Shown here: piece by piece, positions 17,036 through 25,471 of the stretch
Layout: each line of letters opens with the position of its first letter
Numbering within the stretch: position 1 is the first letter of the stretch
From: Mesobacterium_A hydrothermale
GTDB lineage: Bacteria; Pseudomonadota; Alphaproteobacteria; Rhodobacterales; Rhodobacteraceae
Assembly: GCF_035818635.1 (NCBI RefSeq)
Contig: NZ_JAYLLH010000004.1
Coordinates: 62,001 to 126,000 of the forward strand
Direction of reading: 5' to 3'
Length of the DNA stretch: 64,000 bases
The notes under the pieces: model-generated
The model's database searches: none
Told to the model about the DNA's origin: nothing
The model's input: the letters and a program-made list of their open reading frames with translations, nothing else
Program-made: the position numbers and the translations under genes

Positions 17036-18520
17036 TCAATCGCGTGCGCCCACCAGCCTGTCGATCGGGGCGTAGTCGTCCGTCAGCGGGATGGACCTTG
17101 CCGCAAGTTCGTCGACAAAGCCTTGGGACAGGGCGGCAAATTCAGTGCGGTCCGGGGACCTGACGGCAAAGCGGTCGGTCGGTGTGGGGGTCTTGCCCGC
17201 GACAATCACCATCACCACGCGTTCGCCCGGCTCTGGGCGGCGCGCTTCTGTCCAGAGTTCGATCTGCGGGAAGACCTGTTGCAGCGTGGCGATCAGGCTG
17301 CCCACCGCCGCCAGCCTGTCGGCATAGTCGATCACATTCATCAGATAGCTGCCGTCGGGCGTCAACCGCGTTTGCACAAGCTCAAAGAACTCTTTCGTCA
17401 CAAGGTGTTGAGGCACAGCGGTGTCGGTGAAGGCATCGCCCACGATCACGTCGTACTGCGTCGGGTCATTGCGCAGCGCGCGCCGGGCATCTTCGTGCAA
17501 GATGCGGGCGGTGGCCGGGTCGAACCAGAAATCAGAGGCCGCAAGGGCGGTCACCGCAGGGTCGATTTCGGCAACGGTGATCTGCGTCAGCCCGCGCGTC
17601 GCAAACGAGCGGGGCAGGGCATAGTTGCCGCCGCCGATGAAGAAGCTGGAAAAATCCGGCTGCGGCGCGCGCAGGCGGGCCAGGGCGTCCAGCATGGCGG
17701 CGTGGTCGGTGAACATGGTTGTCGGCGCATCCTCAGCCGAGATCCCTTGAACAAGGTGGTCGATCACCAGCGCCCGGGTCGGTTTTGTCGGATCGGCGGC
17801 CACGTCGATGCTGCGCAGGCAGAAATATCGGCTTTCGAGGGTGCAGGGATTGGGCGCGGTGGCACCGAACAGGGCCAGGGCCGCGATGATCGTGGCGCTT
17901 GCACCGGGTATGACGATCGCGCGCCGGGCCAATAGGAAACACAACAGCGCGCCGGCAAGATAGACCAGCGTTACGGTTGCCAGTGTCCAGGCACTGCCGA
18001 GCCAGGATATGAAAACGAAACCTGCCAGCAACGTTCCCGCAATGGCCCCGACCGCTCCGGCGGCAAACATCGCCCCCAATGCGTGGCCTTGTCTGTCCGT
18101 GCCTGACAGCGAGACCTGCGTGAGGACCGGGGCAGGGATGCCGGCGAACAGCGACGGCAGGAAAAACGCCGACACCGTCAAGGCAGTGATTCCCGAAACT
18201 GGATGCGGAAACAGGCTCAACACAGGGACTGCGGTGGCACGCAGTGCCATGCCCGCCAGCGCCGTGGTGACAGCAGCCCCGAGCAAGGCCCAGCCGGTTG
18301 CCGCCAAGGCGCGGTCCAGCGGACGTTCCGCCAATCGGCCACCCCACCAGTGCCCTGCGGAAAACCCCGCCAGCACAACCGCGATGATCGAGGTCCAGGT
18401 ATAGAGGGACATGCCCACATAGGGCGCCAACATCCGCCCGGCGACGATCTCGACCACCAGCGACGCAGCAGACACCGCGCCTTGCAACGTTACAAGCAGC
18501 CATAAAGGCACAGGACGCAT
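17036..18520 (-). CDS. Membrane-fused spermidine synthase-like methyltransferase-fold protein
   Basis: A 494-residue protein. Residues 1-230 hold about seven membrane helices (LVVEIVAGRMLAPYVG at the start is typical). A cytosolic Rossmann domain follows with FFIGGGNYALPRS, the acidic loop AEIDPAV and VGDAFTD, as in spermidine synthase (SpeE). Such fusions are common in bacteria and their substrate is usually unproven. Some key aminopropyltransferase residues appear changed, so polyamine synthesis should not be assumed. Confidence 0.85.
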   Translation of the reverse strand: MRPVPLWLLVTLQGAVSAASLVVEIVAGRMLAPYVGMSLYTWTSIIAVVLAGFSAGHWWGGRLAERPLDRALAATGWALLGAAVTTALAGMALRATAVPVLSLFPHPVSGITALTVSAFFLPSLFAGIPAPVLTQVSLSGTDRQGHALGAMFAAGAVGAIAGTLLAGFVFISWLGSAWTLATVTLVYLAGALLCFLLARRAIVIPGASATIIAALALFGATAPNPCTLESRYFCLRSIDVAADPTKPTRALVIDHLVQGISAEDAPTTMFTDHAAMLDALARLRAPQPDFSSFFIGGGNYALPRSFATRGLTQITVAEIDPAVTALAASDFWFDPATARILHEDARRALRNDPTQYDVIVGDAFTDTAVPQHLVTKEFFELVQTRLTPDGSYLMNVIDYADRLAAVGSLIATLQQVFPQIELWTEARRPEPGERVVMVIVAGKTPTPTDRFAVRSPDRTEFAALSQGFVDELAARSIPLTDDYAPIDRLVGARD

Positions 18521-18755
18521 TCAACCCTCCCGCAGCAAAGCGCCGAAGCGCAATGTCGCTTGCCTGTGGTGCGGCGTCCAGCGGGAAAGTCGCCGGGCAG
18601 GAAGGTTTTGTTCACCGGGTCTGCCTGCGGCAAAAAACCTCTGCTGAAAACCGCTTGCACAGTCGGCCCGGCAAGGCGACCGTCGCGGCGACAGGCCGCC
18701 AGGGTGCCCCCTCCCTTATTGAGCGGCTTTTCGTTTTCAAACGCAGGAGACCGCG
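18521..18755. other. Intergenic leader before the DUF1989 gene
   Basis: These 235 bp separate two divergent genes. The segment from about 18585 to 18700 has several possible pairings (AGGTTTT near 18607 with AAAACCT near 18645, and GCCGGGCAG with CTGCC..CGGC), so a structured 5' UTR is possible. The conserved blocks of a guanidine-I (ykkC) riboswitch were looked for and not seen. Confidence 0.4.
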
Positions 18756-19592
18756 ATGCGCGCACCCGAAGACGCAGACGCCCGCCGGGCCATTGCCCCG
18801 CAGATTTGCTATCCCACCGATACTCTGCCGCGCTTGTCAGAGTTGCAGGTCGCGCGGGCGCTCGCGGGTTGGTCGAAGACGGCAGAGGTGTTGGTGCCGC
18901 CGCGCCAAGCGGCGTGCTTTCATGTCAGGGCCGGGCAGGCGTTCCGCATCACGTCCGTTGACGGGCCGCAGGTGGGCGACCTGAATCTTTGGAATTCCAC
19001 GGACCTGTCCGAAAGGTTCTATTCCGGCAAGACCCGCGCCTTGCATGGCACCCATGTCACGACGGGTGATCGGCTTTGGTCATCTTTTCCGGCACTGCGC
19101 CCGATGGCGACGATCCTGCACGACAGCCTGGGCTGGTATGGCAAGGATGCATTCGGTGGCTCCGTGCATGATGTGATCGGCACGCGCTGTGATCCTTATA
19201 CCCACAACCTGCTGGCGGGCGGGCAGTACCACCATTGCTGTCATTCGAACCTGACCCGCGCATTTGCCGATGCAACCGGCAAGACGTTGCACGAGGCAGA
19301 GGGATTCGTGCACGACGTGCTGAACGTGTTCATGTGCACCGGCTTTACCCGCGACACTGGCCAATATTTCATGAAGGCAAGCCCGGTGCGCACCGGCGAT
19401 CATCTGGATTTCCTCGCTGAAATAGACCTTTTGGGCGCCCTGTCGGCCTGTCCCGGCGGTGATTGCAGTTTTGAACATTCCTCGGACACGGCCGCCTGCT
19501 ACCCGTTGCTGGTCGAGGTGTTCAACACCGACGCCACCGCCGATTGGACACCGCCGTTGGTCAACGCCTATGACCGCAGCCACGGGCGATGA
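18756..19592 (+). CDS. DUF1989 (urea carboxylase-associated) family protein
   Basis: A 278-residue cytosolic protein of the DUF1989 family, seen in VGDLNLWNSTDLSERFYSGKTR, the Cys/His-rich HDVIGTRCDPYTHN and YHHCCHSNL, and the late CPGGDCSFEH segment. Paralogues occur with urea carboxylase/allophanate hydrolase (guanidine and urea use), but none of those genes is near, so the substrate is unknown. The conserved Cys and His suggest metal binding. A GGAG ribosome site precedes the ATG. Confidence 0.85.
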   Translation: MRAPEDADARRAIAPQICYPTDTLPRLSELQVARALAGWSKTAEVLVPPRQAACFHVRAGQAFRITSVDGPQVGDLNLWNSTDLSERFYSGKTRALHGTHVTTGDRLWSSFPALRPMATILHDSLGWYGKDAFGGSVHDVIGTRCDPYTHNLLAGGQYHHCCHSNLTRAFADATGKTLHEAEGFVHDVLNVFMCTGFTRDTGQYFMKASPVRTGDHLDFLAEIDLLGALSACPGGDCSFEHSSDTAACYPLLVEVFNTDATADWTPPLVNAYDRSHGR

Positions 19593-19635
19593 GGCTCGCC
19601 GGCCGATGGTCACGAATGGTGCTGGACAAGGTTTC

Positions 19636-19712
19636 TGGTAGGCCCGGCAGGACTTGAACCCGCAACCAAGGCGTTATGAGCGCCCTGCTCTAACCAATTG
19701 AGCTACAGGCCC
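19636..19712 (-). tRNA. tRNA with CAU anticodon, probably tRNA-Ile2
   Basis: A 77-nt cloverleaf read on the minus strand from 19712: acceptor GGGCCTG paired with CGGGCCT (two G-U pairs), D-arm TAGCTCAATTGGTTAGAGC, anticodon loop CTCATAA, T-loop TTCAAGT and an encoded CCA. The CAU anticodon could be Met, but the body resembles E. coli IleX and lysidine-type tRNA-Ile2 more than initiator or elongator Met. TilS would convert C34 to lysidine to read AUA. Confidence 0.85.
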
Positions 19713-19822
19713 ACCGTGTCCGCCTGAGTAGCAGCTAGACCGCCCGCGTCAAGCATGGACGTTGCACCGGACCGCAGCTTGCGGTATCGGCCCCGGCAAG
19801 GCGCAAAAGAGGAGCCCGGACC

Positions 19823-20866
19823 ATGAGCGACGGCAAGAACGGCATCACCTATGCCGATGCGGGGGTGGATATCGACGCGGGCAACGCGCTTGTGGATCGG
19901 ATCAAGCCTGCTGCCAAGCGGACGGGCCGTCCAGGTACCATGTCTGCGCTTGGTGGCTTCGGCGCATTGTTCGATCTGAAGGGCGCGGGCTATACCGATC
20001 CGGTTCTGGTGGCGGCCACCGATGGCGTCGGCACCAAGCTGCGGATCGCGATCGACACTGGTCACGTCGACGGTGTCGGCATAGACCTTGTCGCGATGTG
20101 CGTGAACGATCTGGTCTGCCAGGGGGCAGAGCCACTGTTCTTCCTGGATTACTTCGCCACCGGCAAGCTTGATACCGACTCTGCCGCACGGGTGATCGAA
20201 GGCATCGCCGAAGGCTGCGTGCGCGCGGGCTGTGCGCTGATCGGCGGGGAAACCGCCGAAATGCCGGGCATGTACCCAGCGGGCGATTTCGACCTTGCGG
20301 GCTTTGCCGTGGGCGCGATGGAGCGGGGCACCGATTTGCCCGCAGGCGTGGCGCAGGGCGACGTGCTTCTGGGGCTGGCGTCGGACGGGGTGCATTCGAA
20401 CGGCTACAGCCTGGTGCGCAAGCTGGTGGAGGTTTCGGGCCTGGGCTGGGATGCCGATTGTCCCTGGGCGGACGGCTCGCTTGGGGAAAACCTGCTGACG
20501 CCGACGCGCCTTTATGTGCGTCAGACGCTGGCGGCGATCCGTGCAGGCGGCGTGCATGCGCTGGCCCATATCACCGGTGGCGGGCTGACGGAAAACCTGC
20601 CCCGCGTTCTGCCCGAGGGGCTGGGCGCGCAGATCGACCTTGGGGCGTGGGACCTGCCGGGCGTGTTCTCCTGGATGCGCGGTGTGGGCGGCATGGCCGA
20701 GGCCGAGATGTTGAAGACCTTCAACTGCGGCATCGGCATGATCGTCGTCGTTGCCGCCGACCGCGCAGACGCGCTTGCGCAGCTTCTGGCGGACGAACGC
20801 GAAACCGTGCACCGGCTGGGCACCGTGGTGGCGGGGCAGGGCGTGTCCTACACGGGCGCGCTTTGA
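19823..20866 (+). CDS. purM: Phosphoribosylformylglycinamidine cyclo-ligase (AIR synthetase)
   Basis: A 347-residue enzyme for purine synthesis step 5, making aminoimidazole ribotide from FGAM with ATP. The family blocks are DAGVDIDAGNALVDRIKP, GGFGALFDL, the ATP-binding ATDGVGTKLRIA, CVNDLVCQGAEPLFFLDY and IGGETAEMPGMY. GAGGAG precedes the ATG. Its stop overlaps the purN start (TGATG). Confidence 0.97.
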   Translation: MSDGKNGITYADAGVDIDAGNALVDRIKPAAKRTGRPGTMSALGGFGALFDLKGAGYTDPVLVAATDGVGTKLRIAIDTGHVDGVGIDLVAMCVNDLVCQGAEPLFFLDYFATGKLDTDSAARVIEGIAEGCVRAGCALIGGETAEMPGMYPAGDFDLAGFAVGAMERGTDLPAGVAQGDVLLGLASDGVHSNGYSLVRKLVEVSGLGWDADCPWADGSLGENLLTPTRLYVRQTLAAIRAGGVHALAHITGGGLTENLPRVLPEGLGAQIDLGAWDLPGVFSWMRGVGGMAEAEMLKTFNCGIGMIVVVAADRADALAQLLADERETVHRLGTVVAGQGVSYTGAL

Positions 20867-21456
20867 TGAAACGCGTTGCCATCCTGATTTCCGGCGGTGG
20901 CTCGAACATGGTCAAGCTGGTCGAAAGCATGACCGGCGACCATCCGGCGCGGCCCGTGCTGGTGCTGGCCAACAGTGCCGACGCCGGCGGGCTGGACCGT
21001 GCCCGCGCGCTGGGGGTCGAGGCGGATTTCGTCGACCACCGCCCGTTCAAGGGCGATCGCGCCGCGTTCGAAGACGCGCTGCACGCCCGAATCCAGCACG
21101 CCCGACCCGATATCCTGTGCCTTGCGGGGTTCATGCGGGTTCTGACCGCGGGGTTCGTCGAGCACTGGCAAGGCCGGATGTTGAACATCCACCCCTCGCT
21201 TCTGCCGAAATACCGCGGGCTGCACACCCATGCGCGCGCACTCGACGCCGGCGACAGCGAACACGGCTGCACCGTGCACGAGGTCACCCCGGCGCTGGAT
21301 GACGGCCCGATTCTGGGGCAAGCCCGCGTGCCCGTGCTGCCCGGCGACACGCCAGAGACATTGGCTGCGCGGGTTCTGGTGCAAGAGCACCGGCTCTATC
21401 CCTTGGTTCTGGAACGGTTTTCTCGTGGCGACCGCACGCCGGTCCTGCTGCCCTGA
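20866..21456 (+). CDS. purN: Phosphoribosylglycinamide formyltransferase
   Basis: A 196-residue 10-formyl-THF-dependent enzyme of purine synthesis step 3. Catalytic residues align with E. coli PurN: N107, H109 (in NIHPSLLPKYRG) and D145 (in VTPALDDGP). The start was fixed at the ATG overlapping the purM stop by one base; longer frames run inside purM. The purM-purN pairing is common in proteobacteria. Confidence 0.96.
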   Translation: MKRVAILISGGGSNMVKLVESMTGDHPARPVLVLANSADAGGLDRARALGVEADFVDHRPFKGDRAAFEDALHARIQHARPDILCLAGFMRVLTAGFVEHWQGRMLNIHPSLLPKYRGLHTHARALDAGDSEHGCTVHEVTPALDDGPILGQARVPVLPGDTPETLAARVLVQEHRLYPLVLERFSRGDRTPVLLP

Positions 21457-21495
21457 CGGGCATTCTGGTCATTCGGTCACGATGCCGTTACAGTT

Positions 21496-21508
21496 TTCAC
21501 CGGGTGAA
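21496..21508. promoter_or_regulatory. TTCACC-G-GGTGAA dyad before rnd
   Basis: A perfect 13-bp palindrome lies 7 bp upstream of a TATAAA that looks like a -10 element (21516-21521). The position would overlap RNA polymerase binding, so an operator for rnd is possible. The regulator is not known. Confidence 0.4.
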
Positions 21509-21543
21509 CGCGGTATAAATACAAAGAGAAAGACCAGACCCGA

Positions 21544-22701
21544 ATGAAGACCATCACGACGACGGAAGAGCTTGCCGCTTTCTGCGACCGCGCGAAGGGA
21601 CAGCCTTATGTTACGGTCGATACCGAATTCCTGCGCGAACGCTCCTATTACTCGAAACTTTGCCTTGTTCAACTGGCCTTGCCCGGCAAGGACGACGCCG
21701 ATGCCGTGCTTGTCGATCCGCTGGTCGACGGCCTGGCGCTGGACCCGATGATCGAGCTGATGCGCGATGAAAGCATCGTCAAGGTGTTCCATGCCGCGCG
21801 CCAGGACATCGAGATTTTCTGGATCGACCACCAGGTGATTCCGACGCCACTGTTCGACACGCAGGTGGCTGCTATGGTCTGCGGCTTCGGAGAGCAGGTG
21901 GGCTATGAAACGCTGGTGCGCAAGATCGCCAAGGCGTCGCTGGACAAATCCAGCCGGTTCACCGACTGGTCGCGCCGCCCTCTGACCGATGCGCAAAAGA
22001 CCTATGCTTTGGCTGATGTGACGCATCTGCGCCAGATCTATGAATTCCTCGATCGCAAGCTGGAGCAGACCGGCCGCCGCCGCTGGGTGCAGGAAGAGCT
22101 GGCGATCCTGATGAACCCCGACACCTATGTCACCCACCCCGAAGAGGCGTGGATGAAGATCAAGACCCGCTCGAACAGCCCGCGCTTCCTGGGTATCGTG
22201 CGGGCTCTGGCCACGTTCCGCGAAGCTTATGCGCAGCGCCTGAACATTCCTCGGTCTCGGGTGTTCAAAGACGACGCGCTGGTGGAATTGGCCTCGACCA
22301 AACCCACGAACATGGGAGAGTTGGGCCGGTCGCGACTGCTGCTTCGCGAGGCGCGCAAGGGCGATATCGCTGATGGCATCCTTGCGGCAATCCAGGACGG
22401 GCTGAACTGCCCGAAAGAAGACCTGCCGGAACCCGACACCTCGCGCGACAAGTTGCAGGTGAACCCGGCGCTGGCGGACCTGCTGCGGGTCTTGCTGAAG
22501 GCCAAGACCGAAAGTTCAGGCGTGGCGTCCAAGCTGATTGCGCCGGCGGCCGATCTGGATGCCATCGCGGCGGGCGAACGAGACGTGCCGGCGCTGACCG
22601 GCTGGCGTCGCGAAGTCTTTGGGGAGGACGCCCTGCGCCTGTGCGACGGTCAGATCGCACTGTCGGCCAAGGGCAACATGGTTCAGGTGATCGAACTGTG
22701 A
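21544..22701 (+). CDS. rnd: Ribonuclease D
   Basis: A 385-residue 3'-5' exoribonuclease for tRNA 3' maturation. The DEDDy catalytic set is complete: D26 and E28 (VDTEFLRE), D88 (FHAARQDIE), Y154 and D158 (YALADVTHL). An HRDC domain follows at about residues 205-285, then a second helical C-terminal domain as in E. coli RNase D. It has its own likely promoter after purN. Confidence 0.96.
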   Translation: MKTITTTEELAAFCDRAKGQPYVTVDTEFLRERSYYSKLCLVQLALPGKDDADAVLVDPLVDGLALDPMIELMRDESIVKVFHAARQDIEIFWIDHQVIPTPLFDTQVAAMVCGFGEQVGYETLVRKIAKASLDKSSRFTDWSRRPLTDAQKTYALADVTHLRQIYEFLDRKLEQTGRRRWVQEELAILMNPDTYVTHPEEAWMKIKTRSNSPRFLGIVRALATFREAYAQRLNIPRSRVFKDDALVELASTKPTNMGELGRSRLLLREARKGDIADGILAAIQDGLNCPKEDLPEPDTSRDKLQVNPALADLLRVLLKAKTESSGVASKLIAPAADLDAIAAGERDVPALTGWRREVFGEDALRLCDGQIALSAKGNMVQVIEL

Positions 22702-22750
22702 CCGCGCATCCCGGCGCGGCCCAGACGTTCGCCCCGGGCCGGGCTGTGCG

Positions 22751-23254
22751 CTAGCGGCGCGACGTCATGACGTTGCGTGCGCCGCGCACGCGGATGGTGC
22801 GGACGCCTGCAAGGTCATTGTCCGACAAGGTCACCGCGGCGGTCACAGAACGGGCAAAGTCGCTGCCGCCCAAGGGGCCGGGCCCCTGCAGCCGCTTCAT
22901 GTCATAGGTCAGCACGCCGTTGCCGCTTTCCTCGTCATTCTTGACCAGACGCACATCGAACACGCCCAGGCGGTTCGAAACACCCGTTGCCTCGATCACC
23001 GCACCGCCGGGGCGCCGGTCGACGCGCAGTTCGGAAATTTCGGCGATCAACTGCCCGGCATAGGGTCCGACTTCTTTCTTTTCAAAGATCGACCGGCGGC
23101 GTGGAATCAGCGGGTTCACGTCGCCCTCTTGCACGACCTTGGTCGAACTTGCGCGACCGAACCAGTTGAACGGGTTCAGCCGGCTGTCGCGCACGGTTCC
23201 GCAGCTGCTCAGGACCAGCCCCGATACGATCAGGATCGAAAGTGCCCGCTTCAT
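22751..23254 (-). CDS. Lipoprotein of unknown function
   Basis: A 167-residue protein with a signal peptide ending in the lipobox VLSSC (Cys18 lipidated). A predicted beta-rich domain follows (AGQLIAEISELRVDRRPGGAVIEATGV, then FDVRLVKND). The PFNWFG segment after the lipobox is seen in several alphaproteobacterial envelope lipoproteins. No family name can be given. It is convergent with rnd. Confidence 0.7.
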   Translation of the reverse strand: MKRALSILIVSGLVLSSCGTVRDSRLNPFNWFGRASSTKVVQEGDVNPLIPRRRSIFEKKEVGPYAGQLIAEISELRVDRRPGGAVIEATGVSNRLGVFDVRLVKNDEESGNGVLTYDMKRLQGPGPLGGSDFARSVTAAVTLSDNDLAGVRTIRVRGARNVMTSRR

Positions 23255-23349
23255 GATGTGTCAGCCCCCCTGGGTCGTCGTTCTCTCCGTGCTAACCGAT
23301 TGCCGCGGCCTTGAAAAGCGCGAAGGCTCTGGACCTTTGGCGATGCGCC

Positions 23350-23369
23350 GCCTAGGTCTGAGCCTAGGC
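23350..23369. promoter_or_regulatory. GCCTAGG/CCTAGGC dyad before sufE
   Basis: Perfect 7-bp arms with a 6-nt spacer end 17 bp before the sufE ATG, just upstream of the AAAAGAGG ribosome site. It could be an operator or an mRNA hairpin. It does not match the known RirA or Irr motifs as I recall them. Confidence 0.4.
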
Positions 23370-23386
23370 AGCAAAAGAGGTCCCGG

Positions 23387-23791
23387 ATGGCACGTCCTGA
23401 ATTCGAAGAGGTGGTCGAGGACTTCGAGTTTCTCGAGGATTGGGAAGACCGCTATCGCATGGTGATTGAAATGGGCAAAGCGATGGCGCCGATGCCCGAC
23501 GCACTGAAAGTGCCCGCCACCAAGGTCAATGGCTGCGCCAGCCAGGTCTGGCTGCATCCGCAGATCGAGGGCGACACGTTCAACTTCCAGGGCGACAGCG
23601 ATGCGATGATTGTGCGCGGCCTGATCGCGCTTTTGCACCGGCTTTACGACGGGCTGACGCTGGACCAGGTGCGCGCCGTCGATGCCAAGCACGAACTCGG
23701 ACGGCTCGGGTTGAACGAACACCTGTCGTCTCAGCGCTCGAACGGGCTGCACGCGATGATCGAACGGATTCACCACTTGGCAGAGGCGTGA
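23387..23791 (+). CDS. sufE: SufE family cysteine desulfuration protein
   Basis: A 134-residue sulfur acceptor that takes persulfide from the cysteine desulfurase SufS during Fe-S cluster assembly. The active Cys is C50 in VNGCASQVWL, and the flanking pattern (VPATKVNGC, then SDAMIVRGLIALL) is diagnostic. The suf operon itself is not in the window. A repeat block separates it from the convergent trpE. Confidence 0.94.
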   Translation: MARPEFEEVVEDFEFLEDWEDRYRMVIEMGKAMAPMPDALKVPATKVNGCASQVWLHPQIEGDTFNFQGDSDAMIVRGLIALLHRLYDGLTLDQVRAVDAKHELGRLGLNEHLSSQRSNGLHAMIERIHHLAEA

Positions 23792-23946
23792 GGGGCGCTG
23801 CCCCTCTGTCGCCTGCGGCGCCATTCACCCCGAGGTATTTGGAAAACCAAAGACGGGGCAGGTGCGCGCGGTATTCCCGCCTTTGGTTTGCCAAATACCT
23901 TGGGGGTGAATGCGTGCCATGGCACGCAGGGGGGGCAAAGCCCCCC
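23790..23946. repeat. Nested palindromic repeat block between sufE and trpE
   Basis: The block contains, in order: a 7-bp hairpin just after the sufE stop (23790-23806), a large inverted repeat with 29-30-nt arms (23824-23852 and 23881-23910), a perfect 18-bp palindrome TGCGTGCCATGGCACGCA (23911-23928), and a G/C hairpin (23930-23946). Bases 23832-23854 are the exact reverse complement of the 23-nt core found at 28632 and 57163. It probably ends both convergent transcripts. Confidence 0.85.
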
Positions 23947-25460
23947 TACGCGTTGCCGTTGCCGGTAAAGCGCGCCGCGTCCGCGGCCGCGCGGCGGATC
24001 GCGTTCGATTTGTGCACGGTTTCCTGGTATTCGGCCTCGGGGTCGCTGTCATAGACCACACCGCCGCCGGCCTGGATATAGAGCTTGCGATCCTTCACCA
24101 GAGCGGTGCGCAGGGCGATACACATGTCCATGTCGCCGCCCGCGCTGAAATACCCCACCGCGCCGCCATAGACGCCGCGCTTTTCCGGTTCCAGCTCGTC
24201 GATGATTTCCATAGCACGCACCTTGGGAGCCCCTGACACGGTGCCCGCGGGCAGGCCAGCCAAGAGGGCCGACAGCGCGTCCTGATCCTTGCGCAGTTCG
24301 CCCACCACGTTCGACACGATGTGCATGACGTGGGAATAGCGTTCGATGATGAATTTTTCGGTCGGTTTGACGGTCCCGATCTTCGCCACGCGGCCGACGT
24401 CGTTGCGGCCCAGGTCGAGCAGCATCAGATGTTCGGCCAGTTCCTTCTTGTCGGCCAGAAGATCGGCTTCGTTGGCATTGTCCTGTTCCGGGGTCGCGCC
24501 GCGCGGGCGGGTGCCGGCGATCGGGCGGATCGTGACCTCGTTGCCGAAGACCCGGACAAGGATTTCCGGGCTGGCGCCGATCACCTGGAAGCCACCGAAG
24601 TTGAAATAGAACATGAAGGGCGAGGGGTTCGTGCGCCGCAGCGAGCGATAGAGCGCGAAAGGCGGCAGCGGGAAATCCTGCGTCCAGCGCTGCGCCGGAA
24701 CGACCTGGAAGATATCGCCGGCGCGGATGTAGTCCTTTGCCTTTTCAACGGCTTGTTTATAGGCCTCGTGGCTGAAGTTCGACACCGGCGCGCCGGGCTC
24801 TTGTGCTTCACCCAGTTCGCGGCCGGCTTGCGGCAGGGCACGTTCGAGGTCGCGCACCGCGTCCATCACCCGTTCCGCGGCCTGCGCATAGGCCGCGCGC
24901 GCCGACAGCCCGTCGCTGACCCAGGCCGGGCTGACCACCGTCACCTCGCCCTTGACGCCGTCCAGAACGGCGACGACCGAAGGCCGCATCAGCACCGCGT
25001 CGGGCAGGCCGATGGGGTCTGGGTTCACGTTGGGCAGGTGTTCGACCAGGCGCACCATGTCATAGCCGATGTAACCGAACAGACCGGCGGCGGCTTGCGG
25101 CAGGTCAGCCGGCAGGTCGATCTTCGATTCCGCGATCAGTGCGCGCAGCGCGGCCAGCGGGTCGTCGGCCTGATCCTCGAAGGCGTCCGGGTCGAAACGG
25201 GCCATACGGTTCAGGCGGCTTTCCGGACCGTTGCACTGCCAGATCAGGTCAGGCTTCATCCCGATGATCGAATAGCGACCGCGCACCTCGCCCCCGGTTA
25301 CGGATTCAAGAATGAAGGCGTCCTTGGCCGCGCCAGTCAGCTTCAGCATCAAAGAGACCGGCGTGTCGAGATCGGCGGCAAGCCGGGCATAGACCACCTG
25401 GTTCTGCCCGGCCTCGTAGGCGGTGGTGAACTCGGCGACTGTCGGGGTCAGGGTGGCCAT
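23946..25460 (-). CDS. trpE: Anthranilate synthase component I
   Basis: A 504-residue chorismate-using enzyme for the first committed step of tryptophan synthesis. The N-terminal LES (51-53, in FILESVTGG) belongs to the tryptophan feedback site. The catalytic core shows GDIFQVVPAQR, IAGTRPRGATPEQD, LDLGRNDVGRV and GGAVGYFSAGGDMD. The start was set at 25460 (MATLTP), 12 bp after the ppiD stop. The glutamine amidotransferase trpG is not adjacent; downstream are the repeat block and convergent sufE. Confidence 0.95.
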   Translation of the reverse strand: MATLTPTVAEFTTAYEAGQNQVVYARLAADLDTPVSLMLKLTGAAKDAFILESVTGGEVRGRYSIIGMKPDLIWQCNGPESRLNRMARFDPDAFEDQADDPLAALRALIAESKIDLPADLPQAAAGLFGYIGYDMVRLVEHLPNVNPDPIGLPDAVLMRPSVVAVLDGVKGEVTVVSPAWVSDGLSARAAYAQAAERVMDAVRDLERALPQAGRELGEAQEPGAPVSNFSHEAYKQAVEKAKDYIRAGDIFQVVPAQRWTQDFPLPPFALYRSLRRTNPSPFMFYFNFGGFQVIGASPEILVRVFGNEVTIRPIAGTRPRGATPEQDNANEADLLADKKELAEHLMLLDLGRNDVGRVAKIGTVKPTEKFIIERYSHVMHIVSNVVGELRKDQDALSALLAGLPAGTVSGAPKVRAMEIIDELEPEKRGVYGGAVGYFSAGGDMDMCIALRTALVKDRKLYIQAGGGVVYDSDPEAEYQETVHKSNAIRRAAADAARFTGNGNA

Positions 25461-25471
25461 GCATTCAGCCC

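Noticed and set aside
18521..18755. Guanidine-I riboswitch before the DUF1989 gene
   Set aside because: The family link made it worth checking, but the conserved ykkC blocks are not visible.
19636..19712. tRNA-Met
   Set aside because: The CAU anticodon alone would suggest Met, but the acceptor and anticodon-arm pattern fits tRNA-Ile2 better. Left as probable, since a TilS identity check was not possible.
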